Shown: positions 35,501 to 43,608 of the stretch, piece by piece | How the letters are laid out: each line of letters starts with the position of its first letter | Numbering within the stretch: the stretch's first letter is position 1 | DNA from: Amphibalanus amphitrite | Taxonomy: Eukaryota; Arthropoda; Thecostraca; Balanomorpha; Balanidae | NCBI RefSeq assembly: GCF_019059575.1 | Contig: NW_024881695.1 | Location: 124,001-188,000, forward strand | DNA length: 64,000 bases | Direction: 5' to 3' | The notes under the pieces: generated by a model | Seen by the model: the letters and a program-made list of their open reading frames with translations, nothing else | What the model was told of the DNA's origin: nothing | Databases searched by the model: none | Program-made: the position numbers and the translations under genes

Positions 35501-38429
35501 GGGGGATTGGGGAGGTTTGGATGGAGGGGCATTTAGAAGGACATGAAGACGTATTATAATGCCTTCTGCCTGAACATTGGTCCGAGAGAAAAGGAAACTA
35601 TCCTTGTTAGTTGTTACTGATTTGGTACACTTGATTTTTCATTATCTCTATTTTGTTTGTCTTATTGGACGAAAAATTCGTTACAGTAGCCATGTTTTCT
35701 AATTTCCATCGCCTAACCCCATGTTCCTCGTTCCAGGGTCCGAACCTGTTAGACACCAGCTCGGAGCTGATCCACCAGGGTGAGGTGACCAAGCTGACCT
35801 CGTCCAGCTGGTCCAAGGAGGTGTGCACGCTCTTCCTGTTCGACCACGTGCTCATCTACTGCCGCAAGGACCTGCTGAAACGGAGCGTGCAGCAGTTCCG
35901 CGGCAGGATCAACCTGGATACGGCACATGTGGTCGACCTCACTGACGGAAAAGGTGCGAATCGGAGGATGCTGGAGAACGTTTGGGGACGAAGATGTCCC
36001 AATGGTGCTCTTAGTCACTGGTTTAGTCAAGATGTTTGCATAACTATGAATTTGCTCATGACGAGCGCTCAGAAGGTCTGGTTGTACTGCCTCTCCGTTT
36101 TTCAATCGTTCTTTTAGTTCAATTGCAACTGTTTTTACTTTGTTGGCTATATTTGAGGTGGATTTATTCATGTGCCGGATATTCAGAGCTATTGACGCCA
36201 ATTTCTGATAGATACGACAGTGCTGTTCTGACGCCCTCGTGTCCGCCTTGTCCACAGACGAGTTCTCCGGAGCGACGGTGAGGAACGCGATCCGTGTTCA
36301 CTCGCAGCTGAAGAACAAGTGGTACGTCTTCTGCTGCAAGTCCGAGGACGAGAAACTGCGCTGGATGCTCAAATTCCGGTCAGTACCTTGGCGTAAAAGA
36401 GAGTGGTGGGAGGGGTTTTCCTCGGGAAGCTCTGTGGTTGATTTGATCCGTGTTGAGGGGAATGTCATGCGCTGATATTTTGGTAATGGCAGATATCTTA
36501 CGCTCTGGTATGCTCGTCCTCCGAGTTTTGCAATGTACGGATGACTAACAAGTCTATTTGCGTCGGGTTGTTCTTGCTCCAACGATTGGAATCTACTTTC
36601 GCTCATGAATCATACAAGAAAAAGGCACTGAATACTTGTTACAGGATGACAGCCATTTTTTCTCCGTGTATGCCCGTCCTGACAATGTCTCGGTGCTGAA
36701 ATTGTTTTTCTCACCTTTGTCTCGTCTCTCCTTTTCAGGGAGGAGCGGATACGGGTGTGTCGGGACCACGAGAACGGCTTCCGGGTGTCTGACAAATTCC
36801 GCCGACTGGCCCAAATCGCCGCCAGAAATCACCAGAACACGCCGAAAAAGCCCAAAAGTGAGTACAAAGTCGCTAGACGGCGGGGTAGTGGTCTGCAGAT
36901 TGAGTTTGGGAGTGTGTGGATTCCCCTAATAAGCTTCCTGCTGTGAATACCTGGCCGGGCGGGTGTTGCTTGGTTGGAGCGTTTGTGTGATAAATCGTAA
37001 ACAAGCTCTTCGGCTATTCAACTGGGTGTTGTGCTGAATCGGATGAGATATGATTATATGTTTGCTGCTTGTGGAGATTTCATCGCCCTCCTAAAACCTA
37101 CGAACCCAGCGATTGCTGCATGAAACTGGAGAAGAATGTAAGGTAGCATTTTCTGCAAGGTTTGATATTATTTTTCCTCCCTCCCTGTGTTTTTTTTTTT
37201 TTTGTGGAACAAGAGGTGCACTCTCCTCTCCCGAATTATTTTCCTGAGGTTTCAACCGTTCATGCCCTGTCTCTTTCGTTCCCCGCTCTCCTGAACTTTG
37301 AGTGCAATGAGCGTTCTTCCAATAAGGGAGCCTCTTGGGACCTCGCCTCCCTCCCATGTTCTCATCCCTTCCACGCCCAGGCCCTAATTGACCCACGGGG
37401 CCGTCAAACATCGTTCCCTGACTGTGCCACGGGGCCGTCGGCAGCCCAGCACCCCCGTTGCCGGCGTCCCATGACGCTCTCCCAGGCCGAGCTGGTGCTC
37501 AGTGACGCCAGCCCATCCCCGGCTCCCAGTCAGGAGATCGTCAAACGCAAAGGCAAGTGCTGCCACCTCCCGGCAGCAACTCGCACTAACCGGCAATAAA
37601 TTCATCACCTTCTCACCGCTAAAATAATGATCCGGCACCTAACCTTCCTTAGTGGTAGCCCCTTCTTAACCTAGCCACAGGCTTCTGCTAACTCGCTTCA
37701 CAGGTTCTGCAGCTGGGCGGCGCTTTGTTCTGAGAGGTTTCCGTAGCATATGCCTTTGCCCTTTCACTCTGGTTCAGGTTTTCTTTGAAGCTATATTTAA
37801 AGAATCTTTAAGCATGTGCTAAATAATAGCATATTCTACTAAAATACGATTGAATTGATCTTATCTAGACGCAACATTAGTAGTTAGCACTTTCGACTTA
37901 CACGTTTGACACGTTCGACACACACGACTTACACTCTGTAAGTCGTGTGTCACGACACGTTCGACACACACGACTTACACTCTGCAACACTCAAACATAA
38001 CGATAGAAGGCGTAAATGAGCTCACCCATCTCAATAACAGTCTAAAGAACTCTCCTTTCCTCGCTAAATTCGACGTAAGATAGGCATGGATTGTCCTCTG
38101 CAATATGATAACTTTGTTGATTGTGAAATGTAAGTATAAGCAATAAAGCGGCAGCAGTTACGAGGAAACGGCGTGAGTCCTCGCGTCGGTAGTTCGCTAC
38201 GTGTGTCCAGTGTCTGCATGTTGTAAGGTTCCCCTTGCCCATGCCCACGCCCGAGCTTATCTCGGACTCGAATTGGGTCAGTCACTTTTCACTGCAAATC
38301 CACAGATGACATCTCAGCATTCATGACTAACGGCCGTTTTTTGTTTCAGGCACTTGGTTCAGCTTCGGCAACAGCAAAAAGCGCAGTCGGGCAGCGCCGC
38401 ACATCATCCACCAGCACCAGCTGGTGTAG
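3536..38429 (+). CDS. ARHGEF4/SPATA13-like: Rho guanine nucleotide exchange factor, ASEF/SPATA13/collybistin type (whole spliced gene)
   Basis: The product should activate Rho-family GTPases (Cdc42/Rac in the characterised relatives) by catalysing GDP release at the plasma membrane or cytoskeleton. Joined exons: 3536-4161, 4638-4743, 19592-19725, 22404-22555, 22978-23254, 24240-24501, 31253-31437, 32786-32966, 33282-33482, 33774-33962, 34327-34506, 34802-35023, 35318-35458, 35737-35953, 36258-36378, 36739-36857, 37445-37552 (uncertain), 38350-38429. All junctions keep phase, giving about 1166 residues. Approximate domains: disordered N-terminal half 1-650, SH3 655-708, DH 740-950, PH 957-1075, basic tail to the end. 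SH3 directly before DH-PH is the diagnostic order of the ASEF/collybistin group; Drosophila RhoGEF3 is probably the fly counterpart (from memory of the family). In ASEF the SH3 region autoinhibits the DH domain. Certainty is high for exons 9-16 and 18, moderate for 3-8, lower for 1-2 and 17. Confidence 0.88.
4638..4743 (+). CDS. RhoGEF exon 2
   Basis: Preceded by a pyrimidine-rich acceptor ending CCCGCAG and followed by the donor AAAG|GTCAGT. Its first base completes the split codon of exon 1. It codes for residues 209-244, a Ser/Asp/Arg-rich stretch starting [12 protein letters not shown]. It ends in phase 0, as exon 3 requires. If the donor were ignored, the frame would stay open to a stop at 4885-4887, so a short isoform ending here is possible. 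Confidence 0.55.
5917..6001. promoter_or_regulatory. Cluster of CTGTCAC words (possible enhancer)
   Basis: Four CTGTCAC words and one CTGACAG occur within about 85 bp (near 5921, 5942, 5957, 5971 and 5995). TGTCA is the known core bound by TALE homeodomain proteins (Meis/Homothorax, TGIF). The same word is clustered again at 49104-49188. Clustering is seen directly; regulatory function is inference only. Confidence 0.2.
8514..8543. repeat. (CCG)n trinucleotide microsatellite
   Basis: About ten uninterrupted CCG/GCC units within intron 2. It creates artificial poly-Ala and poly-Pro frames, which I do not treat as genes. Confidence 0.9.
9423..9434 (+). repeat. Target-site duplication, left copy, of the Penelope-like element
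   Basis: ATCGTCTGTCTT here is repeated exactly at 11221-11232, flanking the element. Its length is within the variable range reported for Penelope-like insertions. Confidence 0.75.
9459..10203 (-). repeat. Left inverted arm (745 bp) of the Penelope-like element
   Basis: The reverse complement matches 10478-11222 over the same 745-bp length. The long frames within both arms translate identically (a 102-residue antisense frame is the same in each). On the minus strand it codes for a headless copy of the endonuclease end of the element (stop near 9654), starting inside the linker between RT and endonuclease, so it cannot make a complete enzyme. Confidence 0.9.
10206..11027 (+). CDS. Penelope-like element ORF, C-terminal part: RT end plus GIY-YIG endonuclease
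   Basis: The open frame runs from the inversion junction to a stop at 11025-11027, with no start codon of its own. The first ~90 residues match the region after the catalytic motifs of Penelope-like reverse transcriptases ([20 protein letters not shown], then the RALRICS segment). Next comes a basic linker. The last ~110 residues are a GIY-YIG nuclease with a zinc-binding-like CGACDKC, followed by [17 protein letters not shown] and a conserved-looking NxxG near the end. The catalytic RT core (YADD) is absent, so it is not autonomous. The endonuclease part looks intact. Confidence 0.85.
   Translation, partial: SSEEEEDGTIAFLDACIHNRGNKAVFSVYRKPTNKNDLIHFYSAHSSRTKTGVVLGFYLRALRICSEEFIRDELNYIKEVFIGLKYPPGLLCQLEKRAVKIRATASNATRNSKRRYLSVPASKEVEAVDNFVRETINISSPAGLTIKNLVQTKKKGSTNEDSVVYKIPCGACDKCYVGETYRGIKTRQKEHKSDLRYHRLSNALVQHVDEAGHLPNWDDMSVLCRGLTKKHRQAVEAAYIHIFDNLNGNAGKVKLSRFTAELILHDLKTRSAK
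10478..11222 (+). repeat. Right arm (745 bp) of the Penelope-like element
   Basis: Inverted partner of 9459-10203. The 274-bp spacer (10204-10477) is single-copy RT sequence. A 10-bp palindrome (CATCTTCCTC/GAGGAAGATG) sits exactly at the inversion junction, suggesting snap-back priming or template switching there. Confidence 0.9.
11221..11232 (+). repeat. Target-site duplication, right copy, of the Penelope-like element
   Basis: Exact match to 9423-9434. Confidence 0.75.
12740..13408 (+). mobile_element. Decayed IS630/Tc1-mariner-type transposon fragment
   Basis: Across shifting plus-strand frames, pieces resemble the C-terminal half of IS630-type transposases: VHTSK with a following LNEMLGP near 12940-13000, a W-x-SLGVSP segment where these enzymes carry WPPxSPDLNP near 13015-13060, and [14 protein letters not shown] near 13070-13110. 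The right end reads GCGAACACCCTGTA (about 13395-13408), like the terminal repeats of such elements ending at a TA. Several stops and frameshifts break the frame, so it is a fossil. The left end was not found. Confidence 0.45.
14888..14965. repeat. 21-bp minisatellite (about 3.5 units)
   Basis: The unit GAGCTGCTGCAGCTGNGNGAC is repeated in tandem. Read on the minus strand it gives a leucine/glutamine heptad-like peptide (LQQLVPQ repeated) following an acceptor-like CCCACAG. This is more likely a chance by-product of the CTGCAG-rich unit than an exon, as I see no neighbouring exon. Confidence 0.6.
17513..17730 (-). mobile_element. Possible retroposon 3' end with (AATC)n tail
   Basis: An eight- to nine-unit ATTG/GATT microsatellite at 17513-17547 borders, on the minus strand, a sequence ending TATAAATAAAATATGAATC. 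This is the usual layout of a LINE or SINE 3' UTR with a polyadenylation-like signal and a tetranucleotide tail. No coding sequence is left, so the family cannot be named. Confidence 0.35.
19069..19163. repeat. Degenerate 19-bp minisatellite
   Basis: Five to six units of CGTGACTCGTGAACTCGCC with point changes and length variants lie shortly before exon 3. No coding role is seen. Confidence 0.7.
19592..19725 (+). CDS. RhoGEF exon 3
   Basis: Acceptor CCCCTCAG, donor AGGAG|GTGGGT. Codes for residues 245-288, starting [10 protein letters not shown]: basic, serine-rich, and in phase with both neighbours. The exon opens with an ATG directly after the acceptor, so a transcript using a separate 5' exon could start translation here. 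Confidence 0.72.
22404..22555 (+). CDS. RhoGEF exon 4
   Basis: Acceptor ATTCACAG, donor CTCAG|GTGAGA. Codes for residues 289-339, including [13 protein letters not shown] and an acidic, proline-rich tail. The 2+1 and 1+2 split codons match exons 3 and 5, which strongly supports the boundaries. Confidence 0.8.
22742..22802. repeat. Short intronic hairpin flanked by 8-bp direct repeats
   Basis: Two 19-nt arms (CATAGATAACAGTAGAACT and its complement with one mismatch) surround an 8-nt loop, and GCTCATAC occurs directly on both sides (22742-22749 and 22795-22802). It lies in the intron between exons 4 and 5. It may be a tiny MITE or a structured RNA element. Confidence 0.6.
22978..23254 (+). CDS. 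RhoGEF exon 5 (basic motif plus acidic-cysteine cluster)
   Basis: Acceptor TTTCTGCAG, donor CTGAG|GTGAGC. Codes for residues 340-431. It begins [19 protein letters not shown], a basic-aromatic segment that could be a membrane- or partner-binding motif. A dense Asp/Glu run with three regularly spaced Cys follows ([19 protein letters not shown], about residues 375-400). Phases fit both neighbours. Confidence 0.82.
24240..24501 (+). CDS. RhoGEF exon 6
   Basis: Acceptor CCGCCCACAG, donor ATCAAG|GTGGGT. Codes for residues 432-519: an Arg/Lys-rich segment ([17 protein letters not shown]), then [14 protein letters not shown] and a Ser-rich stretch ending SIIEEIK. The basic run could act as a nuclear-localisation or lipid-binding patch. 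It ends in phase 0. Confidence 0.82.
29087..30750 (-). mobile_element. Non-LTR retrotransposon (LINE), 5'-truncated, minus strand
   Basis: The 3' end (low coordinates) has AATAAA followed by an (AAT)n tail at 29087-29106, and a C16 run lies in its 3' UTR at 29144-29159. A long reverse transcriptase frame fills 29197-30726. The endonuclease part is missing. The motif set suggests the CR1/jockey-like group, without certainty. Confidence 0.85.
29197..30726 (-). pseudogene. LINE reverse transcriptase with one in-frame stop
   Basis: From 30726 down, the frame shows the fingers/palm motifs in order: [53 protein letters not shown] (catalytic Asp pair) and PGKTK. A single TAG at 29875-29877 interrupts it after about 283 residues. 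The same frame then continues for over 220 residues through the thumb and C-terminal region ([28 protein letters not shown]) to a stop at 29197-29199. Apart from that nonsense change and the missing 5' end it is intact, so it is fairly young. Confidence 0.88.
31253..31437 (+). CDS. RhoGEF exon 7
   Basis: Acceptor TTCCCCACAG, donor AGAG|GTGGGC. Codes for residues 520-580: [25 protein letters not shown], then a His run (PHHHHHR). The [16 protein letters not shown] stretch has the look of basophilic-kinase sites. It ends with two bases that are completed in exon 8. Confidence 0.83.
32786..32966 (+). CDS. RhoGEF exon 8
   Basis: Acceptor CTCTCGTCAG, donor GGCCG|GTACGT. Codes for residues 581-641: an [11 protein letters not shown] phosphosite-like motif, a proline-rich run that could bind SH3 domains (possibly its own), and an acidic [13 protein letters not shown]. 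Ends in phase 0. Confidence 0.85.
33282..33482 (+). CDS. RhoGEF exon 9: SH3 domain
   Basis: Residues 642-708. The SH3 signature is clear: [26 protein letters not shown], the paired Trp in RHWWFG, and GWFLAAFV. The match is to the SH3 of the ASEF/collybistin group. The proline usual in the GWFPxxFV motif is leucine here, while the rest of the fold is kept. The acceptor may be at 33281 or, after CAGCAG, at 33284 (a one-residue difference). The donor is CGG|GTGAGT. Confidence 0.95.
33774..33962 (+). CDS. RhoGEF exon 10: SH3-DH linker and start of the DH domain
   Basis: Residues 709-771. The linker carries RKQSVSLLS; the DH domain starts at [20 protein letters not shown], which is conserved region 1, holding the Glu that contacts switch I of the GTPase. 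Its acceptor follows a pure run of 16 C (33753-33768) and GGCAG. The donor is GAG|GTGAGG. Confidence 0.95.
34327..34506 (+). CDS. RhoGEF exon 11: DH domain
   Basis: Residues 772-831, [31 protein letters not shown] onward: DH helices around conserved region 2. Acceptor TCGACAG, donor GAGTTT|GTGAGT. Phase 0 at both ends. Confidence 0.95.
34802..35023 (+). CDS. RhoGEF exon 12: DH domain with conserved region 3
   Basis: Residues 832-905. Contains the [11 protein letters not shown] segment and the hallmark [17 protein letters not shown] of conserved region 3, the core GTPase-binding helix. Acceptor CCCCTCAG, donor ACAAAG|GTAGGT. Confidence 0.96.
35318..35458 (+). CDS. RhoGEF exon 13: end of the DH domain
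   Basis: Residues 906-952, [29 protein letters not shown] and the helix leading into the PH domain ([14 protein letters not shown]). Acceptor GTCCCACAG, donor GGATG|GTGAGG. Confidence 0.95.
35737..35953 (+). CDS. RhoGEF exon 14: PH domain, first part
   Basis: Residues 953-1024. Holds the first PH strands: [12 protein letters not shown], then [20 protein letters not shown], where the hydrophobic LFDHVLIYC strand is typical of PH domains that follow DH. Acceptor CGTTCCAG, donor AAAAG|GTGCGA. Confidence 0.95.
36258..36378 (+). CDS. RhoGEF exon 15: PH domain, middle
   Basis: Residues 1025-1064. [30 protein letters not shown] covers the last strand and the C-terminal helix with the invariant PH tryptophan. 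Acceptor GTCCACAG, donor TTCCG|GTCAGT. Both split codons agree with the neighbours. Confidence 0.95.
36739..36857 (+). CDS. RhoGEF exon 16: post-PH helix and basic tail
   Basis: Residues 1065-1104. [30 protein letters not shown] resembles the conserved segment after the PH domain in ASEF/collybistin proteins; a Lys/Pro-rich KKPK follows. Acceptor CCTTTTCAG, donor CCCAAAA|GTGAGT. It ends in phase 1, which fits exon 18 directly or through exon 17. Confidence 0.93.
37445..37552 (+). CDS. RhoGEF exon 17, uncertain, perhaps alternatively spliced, with a GC donor
   Basis: A plus-strand frame ends in QEIVKRKG at a donor-like AAAG|GCAAGT, a strong GC-AG consensus in the same phase as the start of exon 18. 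The peptide ([17 protein letters not shown]...) reads naturally into exon 18. The 5' edge is unsure: only an acceptor ending at 37444 gives a 108-bp in-phase exon with little other sequence, but its pyrimidine tract is poor. The better-looking acceptors at 37380 and 37485 are out of phase with exon 16. Confidence 0.45.
37908..37984. repeat. Duplicated 31-mer with embedded palindrome
   Basis: The same 31-nt segment (starting GACACGTTCGACACACACGA) occurs at 37908-37938 and 37954-37984. The end of the first copy forms a hairpin with 12-bp arms (CACACGACTTAC, loop ACTCT, 37921-37949). It lies in the last intron. Confidence 0.8.
38350..38429 (+). CDS. RhoGEF exon 18: C-terminus and stop
   Basis: Acceptor TTTGTTTCAG. 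Its first two bases complete the split codon; then [19 protein letters not shown] and a short His/Gln tail end at TAG 38427-38429. The other two frames do not join the upstream exon in phase. Confidence 0.88.
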
Positions 38430-38785
38430 GTGACCCGTCTCCATGACAACGAGCAGCCACACTCGTCGGCGCCGCCCGGCGGCCCGGCGTAGAAGCTGTA
38501 GTGCCTTCGGTGACCGCCAGGTGTCACTGGCGCGCCGGACCGTGGATCAGCTCCATCCCTCAATCTGTGATCGCTACTGTGTATGTGAGATTGTCGTTGA
38601 TCATGCAATATTTATGGACTCTGTATGATTGCTCGACTTTTGATAGTGACAAGCCGCATATGCTAGAGTTTTTACATATTTGCATGTCGTAACATGTACT
38701 GCCCTAACCGACCGACCTCTGTCGTCTTTTATTGTTCTTTTTGCTCCGTCTGCTGTAAATAAACAACTCAGGGCGCGCTATAACG
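38430..38785 (+). other. 3' UTR of the RhoGEF gene
   Basis: Non-coding sequence after the stop. The polyadenylation signal at 38758 sets the likely transcript end 10-30 bp further on. The UTR is short (about 350 nt). Confidence 0.7.
38758..38763 (+). terminator. Polyadenylation signal AATAAA
   Basis: Canonical hexamer within TGTAAATAAACAAC, 329 bp after the stop codon of the RhoGEF gene. Confidence 0.75.
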
Positions 38786-41181
38786 GTGGGTTTTTATGCG
38801 GCGCTGATAATGCGCTTTCGTCTGATGATTGGGGAGTGCGGTAGGCTGAACACCCAACCCAGTGCCCGTTTAACGTCGACCCTTACAGCGTTGGTAATGG
38901 TAAGGGTTGTTGCCAGCTGCAGGGGCATGTAAAGAAACACGGCTATTTCGACATCCAGCTGCGAGGAATGGGATAATATGTGCCCGGCGAGTTACCGGAC
39001 ATTAGATGAATGTGTCAGAGCAGCAACAGGCCGCAGCACGTTTGTCCGATAGCTCCCACACGAGCTCAGCATGTTCTAACGCCAACACCGCCCATGTTTT
39101 CCTTTGATGTTCTCATAATTCTACTCTGCGTCCCATAAGCTACTGCATGTATCTCGCTATATATTTTAGGATTACACGGGTGAATACCGTTCGCTTGGCG
39201 TTTCGTCGCCTGAAATTGCCGACAGAGTCACGCGCAGACCTTGACGCCGTTTACAATCCCCCTCCCCCTCGACCGGCCACCCCCTTCAGTTAACTTTAGT
39301 GAACCACAGCCCACGTTTGTCGAGTTGCTGAGAATGAGGGACTACGAGGGACGGGAATGGCTAGCGATGATCTATGGCTAGCGGTTTGCAGAATAGTCGA
39401 CAGATATGTCAGCCGGATGATTCGTGTGGAGTAACATTCAAAAAATATTGTATTATGGCTACCATCTAGCGTACCCATTTCTACCAGCCATATTGCGTAA
39501 ACATCTTACGATGATTTAATGCTAGTTGTGGATCTCTTCACTAGGGGAAGGGTGCCTCAATCGGAGAACAATCCATGCTTCCCGTTTCTGTCCGACGAAC
39601 ATCCCCTGCTTGACCTGATCCAACTCCTTTCTCATCCCCACCCGTCTTCGGTACCGAATCGCCATTTCTGAGTGAAGTGAACCAATCTTTTCGTGACTTA
39701 CTCTAATCCCTTCCATCTCTTCCTCTCTTCATCCTGCTCTCATCCCACCTCTCCCAGAGCCCGGAGTGTGAGCCAGTGGCCGTTCAAGTGGCTCTCAGCC
39801 CTGCCCGGCGCCGTACCGCTTTTCTCCCGATCCTTCCCTCGGAGCACTCGTCTCGGTCGTAATAAGCCCTCGTCGAGCGGACAGTCGGCGAGTCGCCACT
39901 CACGCGGTCGGCTGCAAAGAGCAGCTACTGTCCGACGGCGTGACGACTCGGCTAGAATGTGGCAGCACAATGTCACAATACAGCAGACGGCTGAGGGAGG
40001 GGTGGGTGAGGGCCTCCTTTTGTCGACCGGGACTGCAAGTGAAGCGTGTGGTAAAAGAACCGCACAGTGCTCAGGGTCAAGATGTTTTAGGGTCAACTGG
40101 CTTTCTAAGCAGCTTAGCTGGGATATCAGGCCGTAAACAGGGTGTGGTCACCTGTTTACAGCGCGCGGCTGAGCTGTTTGATGCTCAGGCTCGCGACTCA
40201 GTTGAATTAGCCTGTCTGCAAATACCTAGCTACGACATGGGACGCTTACATCGAGGGATGCGGCCGTATCCCGTTCCTTGCATCCCTCGTTGTGGGGATT
40301 AGAGTCCGCGTCTTGTTTCGCCTACTGTGGTTTCGCCTATCTTTTTACCTTAAAAAAATACCTAAATAAGATACTGATGTTACGATTGTGCAGAGGAAAG
40401 TGGATATTTGATAGATTTACTGCTGTACTCATAGATTACGGTTTCTCATTAACTGAGTCTGAGTGGCAAGCTTAAATAATAATAAAAAACACAAATCATC
40501 GGTCACCGTTTCAGCCTCCTCGTAACAATGCTGGTTCTCCCGTTGCCGAAAATGTGTAGAAATTAAAAACGCAGGCCCTTCGTTTCAGCATGGTTCCATC
40601 GTCCTTCCTCCATTTCTTCGAACGCTGGCGCCGGCAATGCGCCCTCGGGGCATGGGTCACGTGACTTGGACCAGGGTGTATCGTCTCGCTCGACTCTCGA
40701 ACTGCGCCGCAGGGCCGCAGGCTGCCCGGCGACCATCTGTTGCTAGGCGACTGCGGGGCGGGGGGGGGGGGGGGAGGGGAGCAGCGCCGCAGTTGTGCCA
40801 CGAGGAATGGTGCGAGGAGGGCGTGTTTTGTTGACCGTGAAGAACAAACGAGATTTCTGTGGCTTATTAAGTGGTGGAAAACGATGTCGATTGCTTAGAA
40901 GCTGACAACTACCGAAATAAGGAGATCGTCACGCCTCACGGGTAGAGACTTCACGGCTTCTCGGTTCATTTCGAGTTACAAGAGGAGTGATCCAGCCTGA
41001 CGTTCCATGGCGGTAAGTCCGGTCTCTGAACCGAATAACTGTATTGTCATATTTGCGATTTGACCTTTGACAGACTGCTGGCCCTGCAGTGGCACTGATC
41101 GCACTGCAATAGCAAAGAAAGCGTCTGGAAAAAAAGTGGCGGTACCACACCAGACACGTCCACGTGCACGCTCCGAGTGAT

Positions 41182-41657
41182 GGATCTATGATCTCAGTGG
41201 ATCTCGAAGCAAACTGCAGCCGCTAGGATCCATGATCCCACCGAATCCGACGTGAAAAACTTATCCTGGATCTATGATCTCATAGGATCTGACGAAAAAC
41301 CAAAAAGGTGGATCTCATGATCCGAGATCTGTGATCCGCCATGCACAACATTTGGAACTAGGTTTTCGAGTGTTTCTAAGCCAATAAAAGTGCCACAAAA
41401 CTGTGGATCATGATTTGACGTGCAATCACATAAAATTACTAAGCGTAGCGTTTGCGAGTTGCAACTAGATTTTTTATTTGTGTTGACAAAAATGAATGAG
41501 GATCTATGATCTCAATGGATCTCAAGCAATAAATTAGACTGGGATGAGACTGAGATTCCGGGATCCCCATGGATCTCTCGATAAATATAAATCAAAGAGC
41601 TGGATCTATGATCCCGTCGGATCTGAGATCAGGATCCCAGGTCCATTTTCTCGGATC
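41182..41657. repeat. GATC-dense block with a dispersed ~24-bp motif
   Basis: I count 24 GATC words in about 475 bp, where two would be expected by chance. They are organised as at least six related units of the form GGATCYATGATCYCANNGGATC (near 41182, 41227, 41268, 41310, 41500 and 41602), separated by unrelated AT-rich sequence. This is not a plain tandem satellite, as spacing varies from about 40 to 190 bp. Confidence 0.7.
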
Positions 41658-43608
41658 CATGCAAATGTCTGGGTATCACCCTACTGTCGGCTGCCCGTCG
41701 CCCCCCCCCCCCGCTGTCAGCACACGGCCCGAGCCGGCACCCCTGTGTTGCATATTCGACAGCCGCCGACCCGTGATTGATCGAGTCTAATGAAAAGGTC
41801 ACGACTCACGACTCAAGCGGCGCGGTATCAAAGGTGTGCTGCCGCCGGTACTCTGTCACTACTCAGTTGACACTGGGGCTGGCAGACAGCCGCCGGTGCT
41901 CTGTTGATGATGCTGGACGCTGGTGTGTCAAGGAAGGAATTGGTGATGTCTGCTCCATGCTTCCTCGGCCCTCGATTCATTATTTCTTACGCTCATAGGG
42001 TTATCGGCTGCTGAACTTGATAAAGTTTTGAATTTGTTTCCAAGTTGATGAGTTTTGATGGCATTGAATCTTTCCTTATCGTGATGATAGTGAGAATGCA
42101 ATAATACATTAGGCATCTATGATCTATCGCAAGTCAGTGGTGAACCTCGGTCAATGGTCTTGTTCAAATGATGTCCTTTGCTACTCGGCAATCATACGAG
42201 TCATAACTTTCATCCCTCATGGCCCTCAGCTCCTAACATAGTGCTTTTGGGTGTTTTTCCGTATTCAAGTGAAAAAATAGGCTAAGCGAAAAATAGGGAC
42301 TATGCCAGTTTTAGGGATTGAAATTAGGCTGGAGAGTAAATATAATGCCGTGGCAGTGAATCATGCACGCTGAAGTCATCGCTGTGGCATGCGGCATGTT
42401 AATGCGCGCGGCAGATCTGGAGACCATGAGAGTCAGTTGCTGGTGTATTTATGCAGAGTTTGACACTAGAATTAAGTTAACGGCTGCTGCACTTTATTCC
42501 CAGTCCCACACACGGCGTGAGAGGGCAAAACATGAGGTAACGTCACCTTAACGTCTGTATTAACATATTATAATGGACGCGGCGGTAAAAATTATTCTGG
42601 CCTGGGTGTAATTAAGAGTCATATGAGCTACTTACCGCTTATGAATATGGATCAGTTGCACTAAATATCATTTTATGTCGGGTCATTTTCATTTAATCAA
42701 AATGTAGCGGCCTGCATTTGTATATTTTGACGTCGGTGCACCGACCATTTAACTGTCACTTACACAAAATATTTATCTCTGTATTTTTCTGAATTTAGCA
42801 TAAGGAGCAGCCTGACTACACGTATCATGGTGCTGGCATGTTCTACCAAGATATGGCTCTTAAAAATTATCAAAAATAAATCTGAACTTGAAATGCTTTT
42901 TGTGATGGGCGAACGGTGGGCGGGGGCTTGCCCCTCTTAGCCGCTGGCTTACGGACAGATCTGGCTTTCCGTTTCCAAAGTTAAACGCAAGTTCATGTGT
43001 TCGCAGATGCGTGAATGCGTTTTTTTTTACATGAAGTGACATCTGATGCCTCCACTTAGCTGAGGATCACTGACTACATATGTGATTGGTTGGCATTTGT
43101 GATTGTTGACCATACACTTAAAACAATCAAATACCTAAAAGCGATTGGACCACATCGTTATCATTGAACCATTCTCTTTCCCCGATACGACTAGACTAGA
43201 AGGTCCATGTCGTCTAGTCCACTCCTCTCCCGTACCTTTCCCATCCCCAGCGCCAGCCCCGCCCCGCCTCGCCCGCCCCGCCCCGATCACCCATCCATCG
43301 GGCGGTCGGCGCGGCGCGGCGGCGGCTAACGCGGCGCCCCGGCGGCACTGGCGGCGCATTGTTCGACACCTCTCGGCGCGCCGGTACCGACAAAGGCCCC
43401 TATCGGTGATTGGCTTTCATGACTGGCCGCACCGGCGGGTGGTCAGTCGGCGCCAGTCATGGCGTTAATTCCAGCCGGCAGCGCCGGAGACCCATGGAGG
43501 TGCTGGTCAGTCAATGTTCATTGGTCAGTAGTCACCGGTTTTCAGTGATCGAAAGCCAGAGGTTAGTGATAAGCTTCCATTAGGTATAGGTTTAGAGGGG
43601 CAAAGGTC

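Noticed and set aside
39757..39860. Frame opening after CTCTCCCAG and reading to a TAA
   Set aside because: The acceptor is good, but the peptide has no family resemblance and no upstream donor or neighbouring exon supports it; it lies 1 kb past a clear polyadenylation signal.
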